Assembly (NCBI GenBank): GCA_014379595.1
Contig: JACMLM010000057.1
Location: 1-64,000 of the forward strand
Origin: Anaerolineales bacterium
Lineage (GTDB): Bacteria; Chloroflexota; Anaerolineae; Anaerolineales; Villigracilaceae
Direction: 5' to 3'
DNA length: 64,000 bases
Of the stretch, positions 9,519-17,974 are shown one piece after another. The translations under genes and the position numbers were made by a program. The notes under the pieces are model-generated. The model made no database searches and was not told the origin of the DNA. It was given only the letters and a program-made list of their open reading frames with translations. Each line of letters starts with the position of its first letter. Positions within the stretch are counted from its first letter, which is position 1.

Positions 9519-9636
9519 ATTTACCAATCACTGCTCACTAAATCGTTTCTTTCTTAATCTTCAACTTGATTCTGTTTTCTGGAACATTCTTTTACTTTTT
9601 ACTGCTCACTATTCACTGTTCTCTACTCACTGCCCT
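9519..9636. repeat. Degenerate short-unit repeat (CACT/TTACT type)
   Basis: The 236-base gap between SPFH and xdhC holds two blocks of degenerate ACTCACT/ATTCACT units (9519-9541 and 9600-9636). The second block runs into the last codons of xdhC. No gene or clear promoter was seen in the rest of the gap. Confidence 0.5.
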
Positions 9637-10420
9637 TCATTGATTTTCCTGTTCCTTTGTCTTTGATCATCATCACTTCAGCCATAATGCTTACAGCAAT
9701 TTCTTCAGGTGTTTCAGCTTGCAGTTCCAACCCCATCGGAGAGTGGACTTTTGCGATCTTTGCTTCATCAACGCCGTTTTCTTTCAACGCTTTGACAGTG
9801 GTTGCCCACCTGCGTTTCGAGCCGATGACTCCGATATAAGCCGCAGGAGAATCAAGCAAAGGGACGATTCCTGCTGTATCGATGGCTGACCCTCTTGTGG
9901 TTAAGATAAGAACCGTATGCTTGTCGATGTTGAGATGTTTGGGGAGTTCGTTCATCAGCACAGGATAATATGCATCCGCATTGGGAACGACGGTCTCATT
10001 GCAAAAATCCACGCGATCATCACTAAGCGCCACACGATAGCCAAGCCATTTCGCCAAATGGACAACGGCTTTACCAACATGCCCCGCACCGATCACGACG
10101 ATAAGAGGAACTGGAAGAATCGGTTCCACAAATACCTCCACCTGACCACCGCACACGCCAGGGTCGCCGCGTGAAGGGTCTGCCATTGTATAAGAAAGAG
10201 TTTGAGCGGTTTCGTTTTGAATAGATTCAAGCGCGGCTTTGACAACGCGGCTTTCCAACTCTCCGCCGCCAACTGTGCCAATAAAATGTCCGTCAGAATA
10301 GACCAGCATTTTGCTGCCGACATGGCGCGGGGTGGAGCCTTCACTGCGCGTTACTGTACACAACGCAGCAGATTCATTGTTTTTTTCAAGTTCGGAAAGG
10401 GCTTGATAAATGGACTTCAT
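9623..10420 (-). CDS. xdhC: XdhC/CoxF family molybdenum cofactor insertion protein
   Basis: A 265-residue protein. The N-terminal XdhC/CoxI domain has TRSEGSTPRHVGSKMLV (about 24-40) and GTVGGGELESRV (about 48-59). The C-terminal Rossmann-like domain has VIGAGHVGKAVVHLA (about 113-127) and GVIGSKRRW. XdhC proteins bind molybdenum cofactor, promote its sulfuration and insert it into xanthine dehydrogenase-type enzymes. The probable client is the large molybdenum hydroxylase at 14966-17962, although the genes are 4.5 kb apart with unrelated genes between. No good SD precedes the start. Confidence 0.92.
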   Translation of the reverse strand: MKSIYQALSELEKNNESAALCTVTRSEGSTPRHVGSKMLVYSDGHFIGTVGGGELESRVVKAALESIQNETAQTLSYTMADPSRGDPGVCGGQVEVFVEPILPVPLIVVIGAGHVGKAVVHLAKWLGYRVALSDDRVDFCNETVVPNADAYYPVLMNELPKHLNIDKHTVLILTTRGSAIDTAGIVPLLDSPAAYIGVIGSKRRWATTVKALKENGVDEAKIAKVHSPMGLELQAETPEEIAVSIMAEVMMIKDKGTGKSMKGSE

Positions 10421-10472
10421 CGTTAATTCTGGAGAGATTGCTATTTACAGAAGCAAGCTTCTGCACTCCAAA

Positions 10473-10805
10473 CTATGCAATTTCTTTGGCGGCGACCCGC
10501 ACGCGGATTGCTTCTACAAGACCGTGGACATAGTCCATGCCTTTTTTGGTTGGATTCTTTTCGTAATGTTTCCAGCGGCGAACTTCAAAGAACAAACATG
10601 TTCTCAGGTCGGTCAGTGATTGGTTAAGTGCTTTTTTTCCACGATATAACTTAACGCCTTCTTCGGCTACTTCACGGCATCTTTTGAAAGAACCCCAATG
10701 ATGATAACCATTAAAGGTTAACGCAAAGGGTTGGATCTTTTTCCAGCTTGCGCGGTGCGATGGGATATCGCCTTCGATCAATTGGGAATTGGGAATTTTG
10801 TCCAT
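10473..10805 (-). CDS. Unrecognised basic protein
   Basis: A 110-residue protein rich in Lys, Arg and aromatic residues (FALTFNGYHHWGSFKRC, FFEVRRWKHYEKNP), with no signal peptide or membrane segment and no family I recognise. I prefer the Met at 10805, since the longer frame to 10955 overlaps the HepT-like gene. Codons for IPNSQL are made by a short direct repeat (AATTCCCAATTCCC). It lies between HepT and xdhC on the same strand. Confidence 0.55.
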   Translation of the reverse strand: MDKIPNSQLIEGDIPSHRASWKKIQPFALTFNGYHHWGSFKRCREVAEEGVKLYRGKKALNQSLTDLRTCLFFEVRRWKHYEKNPTKKGMDYVHGLVEAIRVRVAAKEIA

Positions 10806-10884
10806 GCTTATCTTTCTGGCATTTACGCGCTTGTGGCACGTAAACGCATTGCGCCGCAGATTTTGAATCGGCGGATGAACATTT

Positions 10885-11214
10885 CTACAAAAGTTTCTTA
10901 ATCGCCTGTTTGTGGAGGGGGAGATCGTCTTGAATGGCGTTCCAAACGCCTGCAAGATTTACACTAACATTTTCAGGCATGATCCTTTTACTAAGACTGA
11001 TCATATTCGACCATTGTAATTTAGGATGCTCGGCTTGAAATTCGACTGAAATGCAATTGGCAGCTTCGCCGATCACTTGAATTTGCCTCAGAACTGCATC
11101 TTGTACCATGCTGCGAGAGAAGAACTCGCTTTCAGACATGCCGCGTGTATAGCTTTCGATCTGATCTATAGCCCTGATGATGTGTTTTAAATGGACAGCA
11201 TCATCCTTGCTCAT
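10885..11214 (-). CDS. HepT-like (DUF86) protein, orphan, probably without RNase activity
   Basis: A 109-residue four-helix protein of the HepT/DUF86 family (MSKDDAVHLKHIIRAIDQIE, VIGEAANCIS, W..IQDDLPLHKQAIKKLL). HepT is normally the toxin half of HepT-MntA, with an R-x(4-6)-H RNase motif in a helix reading like RNxLIHEYF. Here the region reads KRIMPENVSVNLAGVW: the His and the following Tyr are absent. No MntA nucleotidyltransferase lies on either side. I start at the second Met (11214), because family members begin MSxDDA and AAGGCGG lies upstream. It may be an inactivated relic or an adapted orphan. Confidence 0.75.
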   Translation of the reverse strand: MSKDDAVHLKHIIRAIDQIESYTRGMSESEFFSRSMVQDAVLRQIQVIGEAANCISVEFQAEHPKLQWSNMISLSKRIMPENVSVNLAGVWNAIQDDLPLHKQAIKKLL

Positions 11215-11362
11215 CACTAGCCGCCTTATCATTTTCGACGCACAGGCTGGTAGTTGGTTTGTTGGCCGATTTCATGTGGATTTTTGCAAACTTCATCATG
11301 TATCCATTTTACCGTAATAACCACCTTACGGCGGATGATGTATTATTTAGCATATATCAGGG

Positions 11363-11680
11363 TCACCCCGAAATTATATGTTCTTCAATTTCATCCATTG
11401 TATTAAGAAATGCTTTTTCCAAACTGATTTTGTGCAGGTCCGCTAGAACGATCACTGACCACAAGCAATCTGCCAATTCATGTTCCAGTTTTTCTTTGCT
11501 GTTTGGAATATTTCGTTTTCCATTTTCGGCAATGATAAGTTTTGCGAGATCGCCAACGTCACCCACAAATCCTAGAGCAATTTCTTCGCTTGTCCAGGAT
11601 GATCCATAGAGACTTTGTTCTTTTTCTGAATATTGTTTGCGGATGGAAATGGCTTGATCAATTAACTTCTGAAATTCCAT
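11363..11680 (-). CDS. MazG-like nucleotide pyrophosphohydrolase
   Basis: A 105-residue all-alpha NTP pyrophosphohydrolase. The first metal-binding helix reads GFVGDVGDLAKL, with Asp where most MazG proteins have Glu (GELGEL). The second reads HELADCLWSVIVLAD, which keeps the ExxD pair. It should hydrolyse a (d)NTP or a modified nucleotide to the monophosphate and PPi. Its ATG overlaps the TAA of the upstream pyrophosphatase gene by one base (TAATG), and removal of PPi by that partner would pull the MazG reaction forward. Confidence 0.85.
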   Translation of the reverse strand: MEFQKLIDQAISIRKQYSEKEQSLYGSSWTSEEIALGFVGDVGDLAKLIIAENGKRNIPNSKEKLEHELADCLWSVIVLADLHKISLEKAFLNTMDEIEEHIISG

Positions 11681-13035
11681 TACATCTCCAACAAACCTAG
11701 TACAGCAGGTAATAACTGTTTCTTTCGGGAGACCACTCCTTGTGCGTTGCGTGTGCCATCGGCTAAAGGTGGGTAGGGCAGGTCATCTAAAATAGCAGGT
11801 GCATTTGATGTGACAAGCAAACGGCTTGTGCCGCGTACAATATCTGTAACGAGCAGCATGGCGAAATCAAGTCCGCGTTTATCACGCAGGTCATTCAGTG
11901 CATTATGTAGCGGAACAATATGTTCGGTGAGCTGCAAAATATCTGTTACTTCAGCTTGGGCTACGGCAAATTTAAATCCGCCGCCTTCAAAGGATTTGAT
12001 GTCTGTGCTGACGACATCTTTTGCATCTCGGTTTGAGATTCCTGCGCCTGCGCTCAAAACTGCTTTGCCATAAGATTCAACGGTCTCACCTTTTAGCGAA
12101 CCTCCACCTACAAACGCCCAGCGGGCTAAACGTTCAGCCGCGGCATGGTCACGCGGCGTGGTGGTGGGAGATGTCAAAGTAAGCGTATCAGATACAAGTC
12201 CAGCAAGAAGCGTGCCTGCCAACGCAGGAGGTATGGAGAGTCCAGCTTCGGCTGCCATTTCTGCTACCAGTGTAGAAGTCGACCCTACAACATCCACAGT
12301 AAAACGAATCGGTTGATGGGTATATGGATTGCCGAGGCGATGATGATCCAATATCTCAAGCAGTTCCGCTTCTTCAAGCGCAGCAATCGCCTGACGGGGT
12401 TCATTGTGATCGACCAAAATAATTTTCAAGCGCGGAGGATTTAAAACCTCGCGTTGATTTGCAATACCCATATAAAGACCATTTTCATCCACTACCCAAT
12501 AATCGCTGAATTCATCGCGCAGGATGCGATTAAGGGAATCGCGGATGTGCGCATTCGCCGCATATTTCGGGACAGTTGTATCTGCCGCTTCCTGACAGGA
12601 TGCACCCATCATCTCGCGCACAGTGGTATCACCGGGCCGCGGGCCAAGTGTTTCACTAAAATATTTAAAGAGACTCAATCCGTTGACAATGCCATAGGGC
12701 TTGCCATCTTCACTTAAGATTGGTGCAATGCCGCCCGTTTTACTGGCCAGAGTCCATGCTGCACCGAGTTGTGAATCAGTACGAATAGTATCAAGACGTT
12801 TCATAACAGACTCAAAGCGCGGAGATGCATCTGTAAGGAGCATTGGCGGATCCAGTTTATTGGCTTTTAAAACCCATGCGGTTTGTGCGTTCAGTGCGCC
12901 TGCACGCGCAGCAATTGTGTTGGCTCCATCACGTTCACGTAATAACCACGCGTAGCCCATTGCAGCTGCAATGGAATCAGTATCAGGATTGATGTGTCCT
13001 ATGACGTAAATTTGGTCGGGCATCTTATTTTCCAT
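11680..13035 (-). CDS. ppaC: Manganese-dependent (family II) inorganic pyrophosphatase with CBS domains
   Basis: A 451-residue DHH-superfamily pyrophosphatase. DHH motifs include GHINPDTDSIAAA (about 13-25), LVDHNEPRQ and EILDHHRLG; the C-terminal DHHA2 substrate motif is SRKKQ. About 125 residues between the first DHH motif and LVDHNE, including VNGLSLFKYF and YWVVDENGLYMGI, form a CBS pair. In known CBS-PPases this pair makes activity responsive to adenine nucleotides. Activity needs Mn2+ or Co2+. AGGA 8-11 bases before the ATG and a TATAAT about 18 bases before it fit the start. It is coupled to mazG downstream. Confidence 0.93.
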   Translation of the reverse strand: MENKMPDQIYVIGHINPDTDSIAAAMGYAWLLRERDGANTIAARAGALNAQTAWVLKANKLDPPMLLTDASPRFESVMKRLDTIRTDSQLGAAWTLASKTGGIAPILSEDGKPYGIVNGLSLFKYFSETLGPRPGDTTVREMMGASCQEAADTTVPKYAANAHIRDSLNRILRDEFSDYWVVDENGLYMGIANQREVLNPPRLKIILVDHNEPRQAIAALEEAELLEILDHHRLGNPYTHQPIRFTVDVVGSTSTLVAEMAAEAGLSIPPALAGTLLAGLVSDTLTLTSPTTTPRDHAAAERLARWAFVGGGSLKGETVESYGKAVLSAGAGISNRDAKDVVSTDIKSFEGGGFKFAVAQAEVTDILQLTEHIVPLHNALNDLRDKRGLDFAMLLVTDIVRGTSRLLVTSNAPAILDDLPYPPLADGTRNAQGVVSRKKQLLPAVLGLLEM

Positions 13036-13053
13036 GAAATTGTCCTGCTCAAA

Positions 13054-14730
13054 TTATATCTCGCCTCGGTTCAGAAGCTCGACGAATATTTCAACGATTT
13101 TTGGGTCGAAATGCCTGCCTGATTCGTCCATTAAATACTGCACAACTTTTTCCCTGCTCCACGCTTCGCGATAGGGTCTATCTGAACTCAAAGCATCCCA
13201 AACATCTGCAACTGCGAAAATGCGCGCCGCAATTGGAATCTCTGTCCCTTTCAAGCGTTGAGGATAGCCCGTCCCATCCCATTTTTCATGATGACAGTAT
13301 GGAATTTCCAGCGAGTCTTTCAAGTGTGGTATATGAGCTAGTAATTGATATGCGATCTTTGGATGCTCCATTACGGCCTGACGCTCTTGCTCTGTGAGCG
13401 AATCCGGCTTCCGCAGGATATCATCCGAGATTCCAATTTTGCCAATATCGTGCAGGATGGACCCACGGCGAATATGAACAAGCTGCTGCTCATTAAGGCC
13501 CATTGCTTGAGCGACCTTTACTGTTGTTTCCGTTACACGTCGCGAGTGCCCCTCCGTCTCTTTATCGCGCAACTCGAGTGCCTTTGCCCAGCCTTCGAGA
13601 GTAGTGTCGTAAGCCTCTGCCAGTTCATTGGTGCGTTCCTGAACGCGCTTCTCCAGTTCTTCAGACAGGATGCGGTAACTGACCTCCAGCGTTTTTTGTC
13701 GGGTAATATCACGCGCAACAACAATATGACCGATCAAGTTCCGTCTTTTATCTACAACAATGGGGGAGATGCTTATATCGTAAAACAAACTGTCGTTGCT
13801 TGTTTTTACGGTGATTTCCCTACTTTGTTCTTTGGAAATTTCAAGCATTTCCACCACATCAGGCCAGTGAGCAATCGCTTCACTTGCGGCGCGGCCCATA
13901 ACATCTGAAAATTTTTCATTTAAATTTATTAATGCTGCTGAATTGATGTCTACAACACGGTTTGCTGCATCCAATACGATTACGGCATCTGTCATATTTT
14001 CGATGATCTTCTCGCGCGCAATAGGTACTATCTCAAACAGGCGATAGCGGAATAATCCCCAGGCGATAATTATATTTCCTGCCGCTAAAGTGAGCGGCGC
14101 ATTATCCCGTTGACCCCCAATGCTGATATCAAACAATGACAATATTGAGAACAAAACGGGAATTAAAAATCCTATCGCGACGATAATAAATTGTTGTCGA
14201 AGCAGGTTATGAGGCTGGAATGCCCTTTTGAACAGAATACCCAGCCCGAATAATGTGTAGCCATATAGATAAATGAGCGCATAAAGATATACAACGAAGG
14301 TAAAGTCATATTTCAGCTGTGCGAAGGGATATCCTGCGATCAAGTGTGGGTTGGGATAAATAAGATGGTGAACGCTATCTGTAAAGATGACAATCAGAAA
14401 GACAAAGGGTATGAGTAGAAGAAAAAACCAGTTCAATCTGGGGTGGCGAAATTTGGTCTCAGTAAATTCGGTGGCAAAGACCATAAACAGAGCAATGACC
14501 AGAGTGTCGGTGATCCATTGGAAAAAATCCCATTGGAGTTTGATTTGAAGGCTGGGACTGATCAGTTCAATAATAAACCCGAGGATCGTAAGAGCTTGTC
14601 CTGCAACAAACCAGGTATACGCTGCCGCGCCTCGTACGTAATAATGTTTCCATGCATATAAGAAGACACCTGATGTGATCAAAAGGGAAATCAGATATGG
14701 AAAAACATAAATGAGCTCATCTCGGGTCAT
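13054..14730 (-). CDS. 7TM sensor, PAS and HD-GYP phosphodiesterase
   Basis: A 558-residue membrane protein. Residues 1 to about 240 hold seven or eight hydrophobic segments of the histidine-kinase-type 7TM sensor. A PAS domain (about 245-350; ENMTDAVIVLDAANRVVDIN) and short coiled coil follow. The HD-GYP domain (about 375-550) has HDIGKIGISDDIL, HHEKWDGTGYP and FAVADVWDALSSDRPYR, so its metal ligands are intact. HD-GYP enzymes degrade cyclic di-GMP, and the PilZ protein at 60926 shows that this organism has c-di-GMP receptors. The start seems leaderless, with GATAAT 8 bases before the ATG and no SD. Confidence 0.9.
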   Translation of the reverse strand: MTRDELIYVFPYLISLLITSGVFLYAWKHYYVRGAAAYTWFVAGQALTILGFIIELISPSLQIKLQWDFFQWITDTLVIALFMVFATEFTETKFRHPRLNWFFLLLIPFVFLIVIFTDSVHHLIYPNPHLIAGYPFAQLKYDFTFVVYLYALIYLYGYTLFGLGILFKRAFQPHNLLRQQFIIVAIGFLIPVLFSILSLFDISIGGQRDNAPLTLAAGNIIIAWGLFRYRLFEIVPIAREKIIENMTDAVIVLDAANRVVDINSAALINLNEKFSDVMGRAASEAIAHWPDVVEMLEISKEQSREITVKTSNDSLFYDISISPIVVDKRRNLIGHIVVARDITRQKTLEVSYRILSEELEKRVQERTNELAEAYDTTLEGWAKALELRDKETEGHSRRVTETTVKVAQAMGLNEQQLVHIRRGSILHDIGKIGISDDILRKPDSLTEQERQAVMEHPKIAYQLLAHIPHLKDSLEIPYCHHEKWDGTGYPQRLKGTEIPIAARIFAVADVWDALSSDRPYREAWSREKVVQYLMDESGRHFDPKIVEIFVELLNRGEI

Positions 14731-14738
14731 GGGGTCTC

Positions 14739-14744
14739 ATTATC
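14739..14744 (-). promoter_or_regulatory. Possible -10 box of a leaderless HD-GYP transcript
   Basis: Minus-strand GATAAT ends 8 bases before the HD-GYP ATG, and the bases between (GAGACCCC) contain no ribosome-binding site. A poor -10 match, so weak on its own. Confidence 0.3.
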
Positions 14745-14911
14745 TTATCATTCTTATTTTTGAGTACAGGCAGCCAGAAATCCCCTCTTACAACTCCCAA
14801 TGCAGATCTTGTCCGTTTTTTGTTTTGCACCATTGTTTTCTTGATTATTAACTTCAATGGAATTTTACCAACTCAACGACAAAATTACATAAGAGTTTCT
14901 TTGAAATAAAA

Positions 14912-14946
14912 AAGATGCGAGCCTTCAGAACGATTCGCATCCTTTG
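14912..14946 (-). terminator. Terminator after the molybdenum hydroxylase gene
   Basis: Inverted repeat GATGCGA (14914-14920) and TCGCATC (14935-14941) with a 14-base loop. On the minus strand it is followed by a run of six T. It lies about 20 bases beyond the hydroxylase stop. Confidence 0.75.
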
Positions 14947-14965
14947 GACTGGGGCTTGATTCTGC

Positions 14966-17962
14966 TTACTGAACCTTGATCGCCTTCCATACTTTTTCAG
15001 GCGTGGTTGGAATTTCATCCACATTCACGCCAATCGCATCGAGTATAGCATTCCCAACAGCAGGCGCGACTCCATCCATGGGAATCTCTGCCACAGCTTT
15101 GACGCCGAATGGATGACTCGGCTCAAATGTCTCCACGAAGATGGTTTCGAGTTCAGGCATTTCATCTGCGCGGAAGATATGATATCGATCAAGATCGCGT
15201 TCGATAGCATTACCTTTTTCATCGTAACGCATCTCTTCGCAGACGGCATAACCGAGCGCTTGAGTCATACCGCCTTCAATTTGACCTGATGCCGTCAGCG
15301 GATTCACGATCACACCCGAATCAACCGCCATCACAAGCCTGTCTACTGTTACCTGACCAGTTTCCACATCCACAGTCACTTCGGCAAACTGTGCTGCAAA
15401 TGGCGGCGGTGACACGGGTGAGACATAACTTGCCACGCCCATGATCTGCTCCTGATTATTTTTGTGCAGTGAGTCGAGAGCAATTTCAGTAAGGCTTACT
15501 GATCTTCCATCTGGCGCAATGGCCTGCCGATTTGCTAATCGAATCGTTTCATATTCTGCTTCTGGAATTCCAAGCAAAGTTGCCGCGCGGACTTTGATGC
15601 GCCATGCTACAACCTTTGCGGCGTTAACAGCCGCAGTGCCAGAGATGTATGTTGTAGACGAAGCATATGCACCTTTGTCAAAAGGCGTGAAGTCTGTATC
15701 CGATGAATATGTGATCATATCTTCAATGGGTACACCTAAAACTTCAGCAGCCATTTGAGCAAGGACTGTGTCCGAACCTGTGCCAAGATCAGTTGCGCCG
15801 ACCAATAAATTAAAAGAACCATCATCGTTCATTTTTATGGATGCGCCGCCCATATCCAAGTATGGAATCGCTGTGCCTTGCATCACCATCGCGACGCCAA
15901 TACCCTTAAGAACAGACGATGGACGATGGACAGTAGACGGTCTATGGTCCACGGTCTTCCGTCCACTCCGCCATTCTTCATTCCCATATTTATCGTCCCA
16001 TCCAATTGCGGCTCTGCCTTGTGCCACACATTGTTCCAACCCCACAGTATGAATGATCTCTGGTCGTGGTTCGCGGCCTTCGTTCCATGCTTTTGAGAAT
16101 GGATGATATTCACCGGCATGAATCGCATTTTTCAAACGGAAATCAATCGGGTCAAATCCCATGGCGCGCGCGATCTTTTCCATGTGACGATCCAACGGCC
16201 AATAACCTTGCGGCACGCCGTATCCACGAAATGCACCAGCGGGCGGCGTATTGGTATAAACCACATCTGCATAAAATCTAATATTTGGCTCTTTGCGATA
16301 TTCACCATCACCGACATACAAAGCCATTGCTTTATGACCCGTATTGCCTGTAACTGTCAACGCATGACAGCCATATGCACCTGTATCTGAAAGTGCATAC
16401 ATTGAATTGGCCGTGATCGTGCCATCTTTCTTCACACCTGTTTTCATTTTCACGCGCATCGGGTGACGTGAACGCGCCGCGATAAATTCCTCTTCACGCG
16501 TGTATTCGTACATCACTGGTCGTTTGGTTGCAATTGTTAAATGTGCAGGCACATCTTCCATGAGCACTTCTTGTTTGCCGCCGAAGCCTCCGCCAATGCG
16601 CGGCTTGACAACACGGATTCTTTTCACAGGCAGCCCCAATACAGGTGCAAGCATTCGCCTGACGTGAAATGGGACTTGTGTTGATGTACGAATCACTAGG
16701 CGATCATCTTCATCCCAATAAGTGACCGTGATATGAGGCTCAATGGAAACCTGCTGAACTTTAGGTACTTCATATTCCGCTTCAAAAATTTCATCGGCTT
16801 CGGCAAAACCTTTTTCCACATCTCCAATATCAATGCGGATTTCTGCAGCGAGATTCTTTTCTGGATTGGAATCTGCAAAGTTGACATACTCAGGCTCATC
16901 GTGAATCCGAATCGGACTCCCCATAGCCTGCCTCGAATCAAGCAGCGACTCCAACACCTCATACTCTACCTCGATCAACGCTAAAGCTTTCTCTGCAATC
17001 TCCGCAGTTTCTGCCGCGACGAATGCAACGCGGTCACCGACAAATCTAACTTTGTGATCGAGTGAGAATGTATCTAAAGGCCCAGGGATCGGGTCAGATT
17101 GACCTGCAGTGGAATATACAACGCGCGGAATATCCTGCCATGTCAGTACAGTAGCAACACCTTCAAGCTCTTTGGCTTTGCTTATATCAATTCTTTTAAT
17201 AAGTGCATGTGCATGAGGTGAATGTAAAACTTTTGCATGTAACATGCCGCGCTTTTCAAAATCAGCAGTGAAAGCAGGCTTGCCTTGTACCAGCTTGATG
17301 GCATCTATTTTAATTTCAGGCTTGCCAACCGTTTGCCATGTCTTTGATTCAGGAGTGACCACAACTTTTGGGCGTGTCATCACACCTGAGATATGTGGTG
17401 CCGCGAAATCGTCATTGGATGAATCCTTGGGCGGTCCGCCAAAGTCCCAATTGATTGCATCCCATGTGACGAGTTCATCGCCTCGCATTTTTGCAGCAGC
17501 TTGCAAAACAGCTTGGACAGGTTTGAGATACCCTGTACAACGACATAACACGCCAGAAATCGCCTCGCGAACTTCTGCTTCACTGGGATTTGGATTTTTA
17601 TCAAGCAATGATTTCGCAGCAAGGATTTGGGCTGGCGTGCAATATCCGCATTGAATGGAACCATTCTCAACGAAAGCCTTTTGCAAAGGATGTAGACCTT
17701 CAGTTGTCTTCCACCCTTGTTCAGGATGTTCTCCTAGCGCTTCTATTGTTGCGATCTTATGACCTTCTGCCTGCGCCGCCAGAATTGAACCCGCGTTAAC
17801 AGGTTTGCCATTTAACAAAACGGTATCAGAACCACTCAAGCCGCCTTCATCCCCAAACTTGACTCCATGAAATCCAAGTCCACGCAGGGCGGTGAGCAGG
17901 GTTGTTGATGGGGTAGTGTCAATATTGTGGTCTATGCCGTTGATTTTCAGCGTGATATTCAT
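14966..17962 (-). CDS. XdhD-like molybdenum hydroxylase, fused Fe-S and molybdopterin subunit
   Basis: A 998-residue fusion. Residues 1 to about 160 are the iron-sulfur module and about 205-998 the molybdopterin-binding region (GGGFGGKQ near 455, PPAGAFRGYG, DLGTGSDTV, GVKAVAEIPMDGVAPAVGNA). The second [2Fe-2S] site is intact (Cys105, 108, 140, 142), but the plant-ferredoxin site reads GDEGGLSGSDTV where CxxGxCGAC is expected, so Cys38, 43 and 46 have become Asp, Ser and Asp. E. coli XdhD, linked to ssnA and ygfM, is degenerate in the same place, which supports this subfamily over classical xanthine dehydrogenase. Residues about 664-682 are an extra segment encoded by a palindromic repeat. 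Substrate, possibly a purine, is unknown, and nothing here shows selenium dependence. Confidence 0.9.
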   Translation of the reverse strand: MNITLKINGIDHNIDTTPSTTLLTALRGLGFHGVKFGDEGGLSGSDTVLLNGKPVNAGSILAAQAEGHKIATIEALGEHPEQGWKTTEGLHPLQKAFVENGSIQCGYCTPAQILAAKSLLDKNPNPSEAEVREAISGVLCRCTGYLKPVQAVLQAAAKMRGDELVTWDAINWDFGGPPKDSSNDDFAAPHISGVMTRPKVVVTPESKTWQTVGKPEIKIDAIKLVQGKPAFTADFEKRGMLHAKVLHSPHAHALIKRIDISKAKELEGVATVLTWQDIPRVVYSTAGQSDPIPGPLDTFSLDHKVRFVGDRVAFVAAETAEIAEKALALIEVEYEVLESLLDSRQAMGSPIRIHDEPEYVNFADSNPEKNLAAEIRIDIGDVEKGFAEADEIFEAEYEVPKVQQVSIEPHITVTYWDEDDRLVIRTSTQVPFHVRRMLAPVLGLPVKRIRVVKPRIGGGFGGKQEVLMEDVPAHLTIATKRPVMYEYTREEEFIAARSRHPMRVKMKTGVKKDGTITANSMYALSDTGAYGCHALTVTGNTGHKAMALYVGDGEYRKEPNIRFYADVVYTNTPPAGAFRGYGVPQGYWPLDRHMEKIARAMGFDPIDFRLKNAIHAGEYHPFSKAWNEGREPRPEIIHTVGLEQCVAQGRAAIGWDDKYGNEEWRSGRKTVDHRPSTVHRPSSVLKGIGVAMVMQGTAIPYLDMGGASIKMNDDGSFNLLVGATDLGTGSDTVLAQMAAEVLGVPIEDMITYSSDTDFTPFDKGAYASSTTYISGTAAVNAAKVVAWRIKVRAATLLGIPEAEYETIRLANRQAIAPDGRSVSLTEIALDSLHKNNQEQIMGVASYVSPVSPPPFAAQFAEVTVDVETGQVTVDRLVMAVDSGVIVNPLTASGQIEGGMTQALGYAVCEEMRYDEKGNAIERDLDRYHIFRADEMPELETIFVETFEPSHPFGVKAVAEIPMDGVAPAVGNAILDAIGVNVDEIPTTPEKVWKAIKVQ
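15913..15966. repeat. Palindromic repeat read in frame inside the molybdenum hydroxylase
   Basis: A block built of GACGATGGAC, GTAGACGGTC and GGTCCACGGTC-like units. On the minus strand it adds about 18 residues (RKTVDHRPSTVHRPSSVL) between EEWRSG and KGIGVAMVM. E. coli XdhD has no counterpart there. The core TCTACTGTCCATCGTC matches the repeat in CofD and the one at 38724-38743. Confidence 0.75.
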
Positions 17963-17974
17963 TGATTCTCCTTA

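Noticed and set aside
9519-9636. CRISPR-like array of short repeats
   Set aside because: Units are 4-9 bases, degenerate and without spacers; no cas genes.
10473-11214. Complete HepT-MntA toxin-antitoxin pair
   Set aside because: The neighbouring 110-residue protein lacks the GSxxRG...DxD nucleotidyltransferase motif, so no MntA is present.
13345-13908. 187-residue plus-strand frame
   Set aside because: Antisense to the HD-GYP gene; no recognisable protein or SD.
14966-17962. Selenium-dependent enzyme with selenocysteine
   Set aside because: No in-frame TGA in the gene and no SECIS or selenium genes were seen; the subfamily name alone is not evidence.
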